The position numbers and the translations under genes are program-made. The notes beneath the pieces were generated by a model, which saw only the letters and a list, made by a program, of their open reading frames with translations, was not told the origin of the DNA and did not search any database. Positions 32,787-41,779 of a stretch of 57,649 nt of DNA are shown piece after piece (position 1 is the stretch's first letter; each line of letters starts with the position of its first letter). The stretch lies in NCBI GenBank assembly GCA_021820965.1, contig JAKACZ010000031.1, positions 1 through 57,649 of the forward strand, written 5' to 3'. Source of the stretch: Bacillota bacterium. GTDB taxonomy: Bacteria > Bacillota > Sulfobacillia > Sulfobacillales > Sulfobacillaceae.

Positions 32787-34437
32787 GGGATGGGTCGTGC
32801 TGTCGCTAACCTTCGGCATACTGACTATCACAGCCAGTCTTGGACTCAGCGCGACCGCAGCCTATCTCTTGGCCAAAGCAGCTCAGCATCCTGCTACCAT
32901 CTTACTGTTATGGATCCCCATCGTTAGCGTGCGCATATTCGGAACCGCCCGCGGCGTTTTGCGTTATGGTGACCGGTACTTTTCACATGATGTGACCTTT
33001 CGGCTGCTCAAGAATTTGCGCGTGCGCTTATATGCTGTCCTAGAGCTAATGAGCCCCTTGATTACTCGCTCCTATATCAGTGGCGACCTACTGACTCGGT
33101 TTAGCGCTGATGTAGAAACGCTTCAGAATGCCTATCTTGGCCTCCTGTCCCCGACAGTCGCGGCCCTCGGTGGAACGCTTGTGGCCGCCGGTATTGGATG
33201 GGTCATTGCCCCGCCGATTGGACTGATTCTACTGGGCTCGCTATCGGTTGCGGGGGTTATGTTGGCCTGGCCGGTACACCGTCTTACGGCGCGTTCCGGA
33301 CGTGAACTCATCCGATGGAGGGCTCTCTTGGCCAGTCACTGGGTCGACTGGATATATGGCCGAGCGGACATCTTGACCTTGAATTACGATACAGTGGTTC
33401 TCCGTCGGCACCAAGACTTGCAACAGCAGTGGCGCCGCATAAGCCGTCGCATGAATCGCCTGCGGGGGTGGGCGGTGGCGGCCAACGAGGGACTTAACCA
33501 CTTGATCGTATGGCTGGTGCTTGTGGCGGCTTCTTGGTTAGCTGTCCATCATCGTTTGCCTGGCCTCGATGTTTCGGTCGCGGCACTTTTGGCGATGGCC
33601 AGCTTTGAGGCGATTCGTCCCTTACCTGGAGCGTTTCAGATGAGCGCCGAGATCGTGGAAGCCACGTTCAGAATTCAGCAACTCACCGAACACCAAAGGG
33701 AACCTCGGCCTTTGGCGCCTTGGCATCCCGACGACCATCCTCCGCGCATCGATCTCGTATCGCTAAGCTTTCGTTATGCTCCCGGTGACCCCTGGGTGTT
33801 CGACGGCGCCAATTTGACGCTGGTACCGGGTGAGCCTTGCGTCGTGATCGGGGAGAGCGGGTCTGGCAAGTCCTCGCTGATTGAATTGCTGGTGGGATTT
33901 CTTCGCCCAGTAGCGGGTGAACTCCTTTATCAGGGCCATCCATGGGCCAACATTCCGGACGAAGCGTTACACCAACAACTCGGGGTGATGAATCAACATC
34001 CACACTTGTTTGATACCACGCTTCGGCAAAATTTACTTCTGGGCAGGCCCGACGCGGATGCAGACACCTTATGGTCTGTTTTGGATCAGGTGCAATTAGG
34101 CGAGTGGGCCCGTGCCCTGCCAGAGGGGCTCGACACCCCCGTGGGCGAACACGGCCAGATCTTGTCTGGGGGCCAGAAAAAACGTTTGGCTTTAGCCCGG
34201 GTATTGTTGAAAGATGCTCCCGTTTTGCTCCTCGACGAGCCGACGGAAGGCTTGGACCTTCCCTTAGCCCGCCGAATAATGACTACGGTACTACACCAAG
34301 CTACCGGCAAAACGGTGTTGTGGATTTGCCATGATCGCTCCTATCACGGCTTAGTTGACCGGGTGGTGGAAATTGTGGATGGAGGCTTTAGGGAATTGCG
34401 TTCCCAACATTTGGACGAGCGGCAAGAAAGCCGGTGA
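32752..34437 (+). CDS. cydC: ABC transporter CydC (thiol reductant exporter subunit)
   Basis: This 561-aa partner of CydD has a six-helix domain. SATAAYLLAKAA and VSVRIFGTARGVLRYGDRYFSHDVTFRLL are signatures of CydC N-termini. The ATPase contains GESGSGKSSLIELLVG (Walker A), LSGGQKKRLALARVLL (signature), VLLLDEPTEGLD (Walker B) and WICHDRS (switch His). It starts inside the cydD coding region. The gene is intact and ends the cyd operon. Confidence 0.92.
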   Translation: MQFWLEHLTPYKGWVVLSLTFGILTITASLGLSATAAYLLAKAAQHPATILLLWIPIVSVRIFGTARGVLRYGDRYFSHDVTFRLLKNLRVRLYAVLELMSPLITRSYISGDLLTRFSADVETLQNAYLGLLSPTVAALGGTLVAAGIGWVIAPPIGLILLGSLSVAGVMLAWPVHRLTARSGRELIRWRALLASHWVDWIYGRADILTLNYDTVVLRRHQDLQQQWRRISRRMNRLRGWAVAANEGLNHLIVWLVLVAASWLAVHHRLPGLDVSVAALLAMASFEAIRPLPGAFQMSAEIVEATFRIQQLTEHQREPRPLAPWHPDDHPPRIDLVSLSFRYAPGDPWVFDGANLTLVPGEPCVVIGESGSGKSSLIELLVGFLRPVAGELLYQGHPWANIPDEALHQQLGVMNQHPHLFDTTLRQNLLLGRPDADADTLWSVLDQVQLGEWARALPEGLDTPVGEHGQILSGGQKKRLALARVLLKDAPVLLLDEPTEGLDLPLARRIMTTVLHQATGKTVLWICHDRSYHGLVDRVVEIVDGGFRELRSQHLDERQESR

Positions 34438-34900
34438 CGGTCGAGTCACCACTGCAAACGTGAGGAGCATGTGCTGGGTGCGCATCGATTATCGCCTGAC
34501 GCGCCCTTTTGTCCGTGACGGGAAGGTTCCACGGAGAGAACCCCCATGGATTTTCTTCATTGGTCCTTGGATTTACGGTTCCGTTGCTGGCCGCCGCATT
34601 TGGGATGACATGCAGAGCGCGAGTTTCTTCTCCCTCTGGAACATCAAACGGGGCACGTAACCGGTTCACTGCATCAGCCAGCCACGCTTGGCCCACCTGC
34701 GTCATACGAGGCATTGAGCAGTTCCAGCCCTGCACGTCCGCCCCCGCGCCGATGTTTCATTTCGGTGTGGCTCTTCTGGAGGGACGGTTTTAATTTTGAA
34801 CACAATACCTTCGCATTCCCATCCTGCGGATACTGCGCCTTCTTAGGCGCAAGCCAAGAGGGGGTTAGCGGGTTAGCCCGCAGGGCTAGACATGTCAAAA
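34438..34900. other. Gene-poor stretch after cydC
   Basis: No ORF with convincing start signals was found. On the minus strand, VGQAWLADAVNRLRAPFDVP and TEMKHRRGGGRAGLELLNAS read partly like the tail of a TnpB-type element, but frames are mixed. It probably contains another mobile-element end. No clear cydC terminator was identified. Confidence 0.3.
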
Positions 34901-34934
34901 CCTTTGTTTTACACGAAGGATATCGGGCTGGAGC

Positions 34935-35088
34935 GGTCCGAATCCCCGTTGGGGCATTCCCCGGGTCGTCCACGTCTGGGGAGACCGGGCCGAAAACGTC
35001 CGACGCCCCCGGAGCGACCCGGAACTGCTGAGAGGGACCTGAGAAACTCCCACCGCCATCCGTTCGGGCTCGGTGGGAGGTGAGTTCA
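34935..35088 (+). ncRNA. Upstream omega-RNA/right-end-like segment of a TnpB element
   Basis: This 154-nt segment shares ordered blocks with the 3' end of the tnpB gene below: GGTCCGAA (34935), ACGTCTGGGG (34972), GGAACT (35021), a terminal hairpin of CTCCCACCG / CGGTGGGAG, and the end GAGTTCA (35082-35088). The same blocks, in the same order with similar spacing, run from 36454 to 36598. There they coincide with the expected omega-RNA scaffold and right end. This copy stands only 29 nt before the tnpB start, so it is probably the right end of a second, lost element. Homology was judged by eye. Confidence 0.5.
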
Positions 35089-35117
35089 GCCCAAACTCAG
35101 GCAAGGGGGGAAAATCC

Positions 35118-36575
35118 GTGCTCGATGGGTATCGATTTCGGCTGTACCCCGACAAAGACCAACAACCCATTTTATCGCGCTGGATTGGCTGCCAGCGGCT
35201 CATTGATAATGCCAAAGTCCAAGAAGATCGGGATTATCGCCGCTTTCAGCGGCGGATGGTCGGAACGGTCGGCGAAGACATCCCGGTCGATCAACAATAC
35301 AGCCGATTTATCAACGACGCCACGGCGTTTCTTCGTGAGGTGCCGTCCCAAGTCTTGCGCAATGCCGCCGTCAAGTTTCGGCACGCCTATCAGCGGTTCT
35401 TTCGAACGCTTGGGGGTCGCCCCAAGCTCAAAAAGAAAGGCGGGCGGCAATCCGTCTGGCTGACCTCCGAGTTATTCGCGTTCATTCCCCCAGTTGAGGC
35501 GGCGACCGGGGAAGTTCTCAGTTATCCGCTGCACGTGGGCACCGACAAATTTCCCGTGGGGATCATCCCGTAGGTGGCGCATCGTCCCCATGCCGTACCC
35601 GCTTCGATCCAGATCGCCGTCGACGGCGGTCAATGGTGGCTGTCATTGGCGGCCGACGATCCGGCCATTGCCATCCCGGGAAAAGATGCCGACACGGCGA
35701 CGGAACAGATTGCCGAGGACTGGCGCCACCTGTCCCGGGACCAGCTCGCCGAGCGCACGCTCGGCGGAGATCGGGGCGTCGCGAAGCCCTTGGTCACCTC
35801 GGACGGCCAGATCTTTGATCTCCCACCCGAGCCAAAGGCCCGTATTCAGAAACACCGACGACAGCGCAAGAAATGGCAACGCCGAGCCGCGCGACGCCGG
35901 ACGGGATCGAAGAACCGCCGCAAAGCTCAGCAGCAAGCCGCTCGCTATCAACGCTACGAAAAGCACGTGCGGCACGACTATGCCCATCAAACCAGCCATC
36001 AGTTGGTCATCAATGACACCAGGGATCTCTATGTCTTCGAGGATCTTAAAATTGTCAACATGACCAAGCGCCCGAAGGCGAAGCGCGATGCCCAAGGCCG
36101 GTTTCTGCCGAACGGCAGAAAAGCAAAGGCGGGCCTCAATCGGGTGATTCTAGCCTCCGCGTGGGGCACCGTCGTGTCATTCACGCGCTATAAAGCGTTG
36201 CGTCAGGGCAAGTTGGTCATCACAGTCCCGCCCCCATACAGTTCGCAGGAATGTGCCGTCTGTGGGCATATCAACCTGGACAGACGGCTGAGTCAAGCCG
36301 AATTCGTCTGCCAAGACTGCGGACATACGGATAATGCGGACCACAATGCCTCGGTCGTGATTAAGCAACGCGGCATCAAAAAACTTCTCTCGGGAGATCC
36401 GCTCACCAAGAAGCACACACGGACGCGGATTTTTCGGAAGCTAGGACCGGAACGGTCCGAAGTGACGCCTGGGGAGATGAGCGTAAGACGTCTGGGGCCC
36501 ACGGCCCCGGCGCAGCGATCAATGAGCCAGGAACTTCCAGGAGCGATCCCGGAAACCCCTGCCTCGGCCTCGTAG
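35118..36575 (+). pseudogene. tnpB: TnpB RNA-guided nuclease (IS605/IS607 OrfB), interrupted by an in-frame TAG
   Basis: This is a frame of 486 codons, ancestor of Cas12. GTG 35118 follows AAGGGGGGAAAA and gives VLDGYRFRLYPDKDQQP, the typical TnpB start. A TAG at 35571-35573 splits it after 151 codons with no frame change. Downstream all catalytic parts are intact: RuvC-I Asp in LGGDRGVAKPLVTSDG, RuvC-II Glu in LYVFEDLKIVNMT, zinc finger CAVCGH...CQDCGH, and RuvC-III Asp in DNADHNASVV. A GTG right after the TAG could restart a nuclease half. No tnpA is adjacent. The last codons double as the omega-RNA scaffold. Confidence 0.85.
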
Positions 36576-36598
36576 AGGCCAGGCGGCGGGAGAGTTCA
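36454..36598 (+). ncRNA. Predicted omega-RNA scaffold and right end of the tnpB element
   Basis: TnpB guide RNAs come from the 3' end of the gene and run through the element end, so that the flanking DNA becomes the guide. Here blocks GGTCCGAA (36454), ACGTCTGGGG (36488), GGAACT (36530), a CCTGCCT...AGGCGG stem and GAGTTCA (36592-36598) parallel the upstream copy at 34935-35088. The predicted guide would begin at 36599. Boundaries are inferred from the shared block end. Confidence 0.5.
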
Positions 36599-36957
36599 TG
36601 GTCATACATACCCGGCAAAAAAGAACTTGAAAAAGGTATAAGTGTTTACGATTCGGCACGTGATGAGAACTTTGCTATAGCGTTCACGAGAGGCGATGTC
36701 GGCTCCCGCCTTGAGGAATGATGGCGGAGACTTGGCGGTCCAGGAGAAGACGCTTGGTGGCGAGCACGCCAAGACACCCGGCCTACACCGGGGCGTTCAG
36801 GGGGACCGCTTCGTGGTGCCGCGCGTTCGCGCGGCCTCATTCCACGAGAGGCGCTTTGGTTCGATGAGGGGTCGGCCTCTCCACTATGGTTTGTTCCGGG
36901 CCTGCGTTCACGCGCTTCATAAACCGGGTGACCGCAGGCGACCGTCTTGAAGAAGAC
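36599..36957. other. Flank between the tnpB element and the IS630 remnant
   Basis: No gene was seen. The first bases would act as the guide of the preceding element. GC-rich palindromic pieces (for example GCCGCGCGTTCGCGCGGC near 36810-36830) occur without T-runs. Confidence 0.35.
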
Positions 36958-37180
36958 GTTGTGGATGACCGTAACCATGACCAGTTCGACATCTCCCCCG
37001 AAGAATTGGGCAAAAAGGGCTGCTCGGGCATCCTCTCGTCCCAGGATACCCGGAAACAGTTCTGAGAGATAGAAAGCCACTCCATCCGTTTTCTCTATAC
37101 CCCCAGCACTGTTCCTGGTTAAACCAGATCGAGTGTTGGTTTAGTATCCTCGTTCGCCGGACCCTCAATAAAATAAACGG
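36958..37180 (+). pseudogene. IS630-family transposase, C-terminal remnant
   Basis: The plus strand reads VVDDRNHDQFD, then EELGKKGCSGILSSQDTRKQF, a TGA, and SHSIRFLYTP. After a one-base deletion it continues as HCSWLNQIECWFSILVRRTLN. These pieces follow the order of IS630 DDE transposases (the catalytic TPKHxSWLNxxE block with the last Glu, followed by W-F-S). At least one stop and one frameshift make it non-functional. The rest of the element is not recognisable. Confidence 0.75.
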
Positions 37181-37374
37181 ACCAGTTTTGCCTCAGTCGC
37201 TGCGCTCGAAAGGCGCATTTGCCAATTCATTGACTCGTATGATGACACCATGCAGAGCCATTAGGCACGCTATCCCCCGACGTGGCTTGTGTCCCCGCTT
37301 ATGGGCCTAGCGAGGGTGCATCTTCCAGTTAACTCCTTCAGGAAAACCGCAACGGCTCCGGTTACGAGAACCTG

Positions 37375-38715
37375 TTAGCTCTGGAAGCAGTAGTGTAATG
37401 TTTGAAACCCGGCACGCAACTCAATGACCCGCGACCGGACCTGTTCGATGGGCTGGCGTTCAAGTAACACGGCCGCCATCAAATCGGCAATCTCGGTCAT
37501 CTCGGCGTCCCGCATCCCGAGTCTCGTGACTTCCGTGGTACCAAGGCGAAGGCCTCTGGGAAAGTCCCAATCCTCAGGGCGGTCACCGGGAATGAGATTT
37601 TTGTTGGTAATAATGTTGGCATCCGCCAAACGCATCGCGGCTTCGTAGCCACCGCCCAGTGTGTGGACATCTAAGATGACTTGATGCGTTTGGGTAAAGC
37701 CTTTATGGGCGCCCAAGACGGTAAATCCGCGATCATGCAAAGCTTGGCCCAGTGTCTGTGCGTTCCGGACGATTTGTGCCATATATTCCTGCCCAAATGC
37801 CAGAAATTCGGCAGCCGCAGCGGCCAAGGCCGCCACCCGGTTCACTTGATGGGTGGCCACCAACGTCGGGAAGATCGCATGACTTATCGCGGGTGTTAAC
37901 GCGGGATCATTCCAGACGATAATGCCGCTTTGCGGACCGCTGAACGTTTTCCCGGCCGAACCGGTCAACACGTAAGCCCCCTCTCGAAGGGGATCCTGAA
38001 ATTGCCCGGCTGCGATCAAGCCTAACTGGTGGGCACCGTCAAAGATTATCCGACCGCCCCACTCCGACACGATATCGGCCATGGCTTTCAATGGAAACGG
38101 AAATAGGGTCATGGATGCGCCCAGGACGACGAGTTTTGGCTGAACCTTACGGGCTAATAGAGCAAACGCTTCCAAATCCACCGTCAACTCCTGCGGATCC
38201 ATGGGCACATCGTAGATCGTCAACCCGCGAACGCCGGCCGGACCGTCTGAACGATTACTGGAATGTCCGCCGAAAGGTTGAGACAAGGACAAGATCGTAT
38301 CGCCAGGTTCGGTGAATGCCGCATACACCGCCAGATTCCCCAGCATACTCGCAATCAGGCGGTGATCCGCATAATGGGTACGGAAGACGCGTTTTAATAG
38401 CTCAATACATAGCGCCTCGATTTCATCGATATACCGTGTCCCCGTAAACCAGCGTTGTTGCGGCCCAATGTGCCCTTCTGCCGCGCGGGTGCCCACTTCG
38501 GCCGATAACAGTTTGCGAACCAAGGGACTCGTCGGAGATTCTGGGGCCAGCAAGTTCACGCATTGTTGGCCGCGCCACAGCTCGTTGCGCATCACAGCCT
38601 CGTCGACCGCCTGAAGCATCATCCGAGGCGAATTGCTCTTATCAAGCACATCCCGGGCCCACCGCAAAACATCGCCGTCGTGGACATCGTCCGTCAACGT
38701 GGGGGCATCCTTCAT
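37375..38715 (-). CDS. Serine hydroxymethyltransferase-like PLP enzyme (SHMT paralogue)
   Basis: This 446-aa fold-type I PLP enzyme starts at ATG 38715 behind GAGGAGG. It matches SHMT overall: EGHIGPQQRWFTGTRYIDEIEAL, FGGHSS, IIFDGAHQLGLIAAGQFQDPL (Asp 226, His 229) and the Schiff-base Lys 256 in TGSAGKTFSGPQSG. True SHMT has T-T-H-K-T-L-x-GPR there. Here Gly replaces the His before the Lys, and GPQ replaces GPR, as in SHMT-like threonine transaldolases and aldolases. A role in folate one-carbon metabolism is therefore unlikely. It is divergent from a MocR regulator that probably controls it. Confidence 0.85.
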   Translation of the reverse strand: MKDAPTLTDDVHDGDVLRWARDVLDKSNSPRMMLQAVDEAVMRNELWRGQQCVNLLAPESPTSPLVRKLLSAEVGTRAAEGHIGPQQRWFTGTRYIDEIEALCIELLKRVFRTHYADHRLIASMLGNLAVYAAFTEPGDTILSLSQPFGGHSSNRSDGPAGVRGLTIYDVPMDPQELTVDLEAFALLARKVQPKLVVLGASMTLFPFPLKAMADIVSEWGGRIIFDGAHQLGLIAAGQFQDPLREGAYVLTGSAGKTFSGPQSGIIVWNDPALTPAISHAIFPTLVATHQVNRVAALAAAAAEFLAFGQEYMAQIVRNAQTLGQALHDRGFTVLGAHKGFTQTHQVILDVHTLGGGYEAAMRLADANIITNKNLIPGDRPEDWDFPRGLRLGTTEVTRLGMRDAEMTEIADLMAAVLLERQPIEQVRSRVIELRAGFQTLHYCFQS

Positions 38716-38765
38716 AAACGTTCCTCCTCTACGATTGGATGAGGTCACAGTACCGCGCTTTTGGC

Positions 38766-38774
38766 TGGTATAAT
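38766..38774 (+). promoter_or_regulatory. Extended -10 promoter of the MocR gene, in the divergent control region
   Basis: TGGTATAAT is a perfect extended -10 element (TGnTATAAT) 55 nt before the mocR start. No good -35 is present, as usual for extended -10 promoters. The region behind it (38780-38815) contains two ATCCA repeats about 15 nt apart, a plausible MocR binding arrangement between the two divergent genes. Confidence 0.5.
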
Positions 38775-38828
38775 AGAGCCATATTGTATCCAAGTGAGCA
38801 ATCCATAATTGGAAAGAAGACAACCGCG

Positions 38829-40265
38829 ATGTTCATTGCATTGGATCGAAATCTGCCCCGCCCATTGTGGCAGCAACTCGTGGACGCCTTCATTGAGCAG
38901 ATGGCCCACGGGCAATTGCAGGTAGACGACGTCCTCCCGCCAACTCGCGATCTAGCCCACATACTCGGGGTATCGCGGTCAACCGTCCAAGTGGCGTACG
39001 AGGAGTTGTTCGCTCGCGGGTACGTGACCACGTCGGGCAAAGGAGGAACGCGGGTGATTGCGGTACCGGCTCTGCGTCTCGATCATCAAGCACCCCAGAT
39101 GACAAGTGCCCCCGTAATGCAAATGAGGCCAGATCCCATTGCCGCGGAACTGACGGATTGGCTCCAAGTCAATGCCGTGAAGCCGTTAGACATTGATTTT
39201 CGACACCAAGAACCCTGGATTGATGACCATTTTCGGACCGCATGGCGGCGCGCCGCCGCCCGAGCTCTCCGTGCGATGAAGCCGGAGGACTGGGGCTATC
39301 AGTCGCCCTACGGAACAAGCGAAGTGCGGCGCCAAATTCAAGACTATCTCGCCGTCGTTCGGGGCATTACCGTCGATGCAAATCAAATTTTGATGACGTC
39401 CGGTGCCCAACATGCCGTCGATTTAATTGCGCAAACCCTGCTTGCACGGGGCGCCACGGCTGCCGTCGAAGACCCGGGATTCCCGGGCGCCCGTCTAACA
39501 CTCGCCTATCGGGGTATCCAGGTGGTCGGGGTTCCGGTCGACGCTGACGGTATACAGGTCGCAGCCGTCCCCGCGTCCGCGCGACTCATTTTTGTCACCC
39601 CGACGCACCAACGTCCGACCGGTGTCGTGTTGTCTCCAAGCCGGCGCCAGCACCTGTTAGATCTGGCCCACCAGGGCACATGGATTGTCGAGGATGACTT
39701 CGACAGTGAGTATCGTTATCGCGGCGGACCCTTGCCGCCCCTCTTCGCCGACGCGGGATCCCACGTGCTCTATATTCTCACGTTCTCCAAACTCCTGACT
39801 CCCGCGGTGCGACTGGCAGCCATTGTCGGACCCGCCTCCGCCATTGCGCAACTCGCCAACGTCCATTCCCTTATTGAGCGGCATTTGCCGATTATGGAAC
39901 AGCTCACTTTGGCGGAATTTATGCGGGCGGGTGATTTTACCCGGCATCTCCGGCGCATGCGCCAACTCTACCGCACACGCCACGAAATCCTAATGCGGCA
40001 ATTAATGGATAGTCGACTAGCCCGCTTGTTTCGCATTCATGGCGTGGAAACGGGACTGCATATCTTTCTTGAAGCCGAGCCGACGTTCTCAGAAGAAGCG
40101 GCGGTGGAGGCAGCTGCAAATCGCGGAGTCGGGATTTATCCCTTGCGCCCCTATTGCTACCGCTGTTCTCGCCGAGGACTGCTGATGGGTTTTGCACAAA
40201 CTGATCAACAGGCCATTTCTGAGGGCGTTCGACGATTGGATCAACTATGGAGGGCTTATCAATGA
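38829..40265 (+). CDS. MocR-type (GntR/aminotransferase fusion) transcription regulator
   Basis: This 478-aa regulator starts at ATG 38829 (FIALDRNLPRPLWQQLVDAF). Residues about 10-75 are a GntR winged helix, LPPTRDLAHILGVSRSTVQVAYEELFARGYV. The rest is a fold-type I aminotransferase-like domain that senses PLP or a PLP-amino-acid adduct. NQILMTSGAQHAVDLIAQTL, PTHQRPTGVVLSPSRR, VEDDFDSEYRY and the PLP-lysine segment ILTFSKLLTPAVRLA are visible. MocR proteins usually control a neighbouring divergent gene, here the SHMT-like enzyme, so the two define a regulated PLP unit. Confidence 0.92.
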   Translation: MFIALDRNLPRPLWQQLVDAFIEQMAHGQLQVDDVLPPTRDLAHILGVSRSTVQVAYEELFARGYVTTSGKGGTRVIAVPALRLDHQAPQMTSAPVMQMRPDPIAAELTDWLQVNAVKPLDIDFRHQEPWIDDHFRTAWRRAAARALRAMKPEDWGYQSPYGTSEVRRQIQDYLAVVRGITVDANQILMTSGAQHAVDLIAQTLLARGATAAVEDPGFPGARLTLAYRGIQVVGVPVDADGIQVAAVPASARLIFVTPTHQRPTGVVLSPSRRQHLLDLAHQGTWIVEDDFDSEYRYRGGPLPPLFADAGSHVLYILTFSKLLTPAVRLAAIVGPASAIAQLANVHSLIERHLPIMEQLTLAEFMRAGDFTRHLRRMRQLYRTRHEILMRQLMDSRLARLFRIHGVETGLHIFLEAEPTFSEEAAVEAAANRGVGIYPLRPYCYRCSRRGLLMGFAQTDQQAISEGVRRLDQLWRAYQ

Positions 40266-40330
40266 TGCCGCAGTGGATTCGTGATACATGGCCATGGCGC
40301 GCGCCCGAACGCACGGAGTTGGTAGCGTAG
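40262..40330 (+). CDS. 22-codon ORF coupled to the MocR stop
   Basis: ATG 40262 overlaps the mocR TGA (ATGA at 40262-40265) and encodes MMPQWIRDTWPWRAPERTEL followed by VA. It ends abruptly with no domain. It could be the first codons of a lost downstream gene of the operon or chance. Confidence 0.2.
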   Translation: MMPQWIRDTWPWRAPERTELVA

Positions 40331-40804
40331 TCGTAGGAGCATTCCCAGAGTTTGTATTCCTAACAACTGGCACTTTCGGCAAGCGCTTTTTCGGGCATTG
40401 ATCTCGAAAGCGGACGGCGCCCGATTAATTATCAGTTTGCACCGGGTAACAGCGACGCTGGTACTACCCCCAATAATCGCGTCCCTTCTTGTGTTTCATG
40501 ATCAAGGTTGCCGTTTCTGTCCCTCCTAGGGTAATACCATTCGCCATAACCCGAGGAAAATCCTGTTAATATTGGACATCACAGTAGGGTAATACACAGA
40601 ATCTGCAAAAAAGTCCCGCCATCGGCACGGAAGACTGCGTCCTGTCTCCCTTCTTCAATCGGACTTAATGTGGTACTACGGTAAGTGTGAAAGTACCGCT
40701 AGAGGGAGATCAAGCAGGCCGTCATAGCGGTCGATGCGTACGAGCCAAAGTCGGGAGACCTTTCCATAGAAACGTAAGCTCGTAGTATAATATTCCAAGT
40801 GGCT
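40331..40804. other. Intergenic region between MocR and the next convergent gene
   Basis: No ORF with start signals was found. It is comparatively AT-rich. A TATAAT at about 40789 near the end of the convergent gene has no gene behind it that I can name. No clear terminator. Confidence 0.35.
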
Positions 40805-41509
40805 TTAAGGGTAGATATTCCATATTTCGACCCACTTCAGCTGATCGCCTTGCTCGGCGACGACTCCGCTGACTGTCCAGCCTGCCTGTTCTGGATCAAG
40901 CCATTGGGGAGGCACCGCAATTACTCCATGGACGCCGCTTGCCATGTCGGAAATCTTCCAGCCCTCGATGGTCACCCTATTCACGCTGAAGTGTCCTTCC
41001 GTCACCACAGCGTCGGCCGCATGGACTGGGGTTTGCTGGTCGACCCAGTTCGCAAGGCGGTCGCGCATTGCGACGACTTTAGGAAGCAGCGGGCCGTCGT
41101 GCTGGACGCTGTCGGCCAATGCCTCCTGATCACTGGCCTCCAGGTAGTGGTGTTCCGCTAGCCACTGGGTCAATTTGCGCGCGACGGTGTTCGCCGACCG
41201 CATCAAGGACGGGCCGGCCGCAACGTGGCGGATCATAAACCATTCCAAGAATTCGGGCATGCCGGAAGCAATCTCACTGGGGCTGCACAAAGAGCAGATG
41301 GCATCGTCCCGCCCCTCTTGGCGTGCCTTTTCAACCGCCTTGGCCAACTCGGGATCCATAGGGTCGGTGGATCGTTCCAGTGAACACCGCAGAAGGTCGA
41401 TAACATTTTCGTACTGGAAGAAAGTGCGCGGCCTCAGCCGTAGTTGCTGGTCCTGCAGAAACTCATCCAAGACAGACGCAACTGTGGGAGAAAGGGGGTA
41501 TCCGTCCAT
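40805..41509 (-). CDS. Hypothetical protein with integrase-like N-terminal helices
   Basis: This 234-aa soluble protein has ATG 41509 nine bases after AAGGAG and a TATAAT about 20 bases further upstream on the same strand. The N-terminal segment SVLDEFLQDQQLRLRPRTFFQYENVIDLLRCSLE resembles the SAM-like DNA-binding segment of tyrosine recombinases. No catalytic Arg-His-Arg-Tyr set follows. The middle holds CSLCSPSEIASGMPEFLEWFMIRHV, and the C-terminal half is beta-rich with acidic residues. Similar proteins occur widely in bacteria and archaea, but I cannot give a function. It may be a transcriptional or nucleic-acid-binding protein. Confidence 0.7.
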   Translation of the reverse strand: MDGYPLSPTVASVLDEFLQDQQLRLRPRTFFQYENVIDLLRCSLERSTDPMDPELAKAVEKARQEGRDDAICSLCSPSEIASGMPEFLEWFMIRHVAAGPSLMRSANTVARKLTQWLAEHHYLEASDQEALADSVQHDGPLLPKVVAMRDRLANWVDQQTPVHAADAVVTEGHFSVNRVTIEGWKISDMASGVHGVIAVPPQWLDPEQAGWTVSGVVAEQGDQLKWVEIWNIYP

Positions 41510-41779
41510 CCATTTGCGCTCCTTTATTATAATGTGGGCATTGCCGGAGTCAGCGCCGCGGCAGGATCCCATGGCCTGCGGCGAGACTTTCGTGCGGTAG
41601 CCTGCCCTACTTCTCTCTCATTATATCGCGAAACCCTGGTTCCGGTTCGTAAGGTGGAAGGACATGAGGTATGTGTAGATCCGGGGTTGATCTTTATCAC
41701 CACCCGTATTTCGCACCCTAACCACATGTTTTCTTTTGATAGCAATCGTTGCCGATCAGTCCCATGGGAGGGATGGTCC

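Noticed and set aside
34930..34950. tRNA T-arm-like GGTCCGAATCC
   Set aside because: No acceptor, D or anticodon arm can be built around it, and the block recurs in the tnpB 3' end, which explains it better as part of a TnpB guide scaffold.
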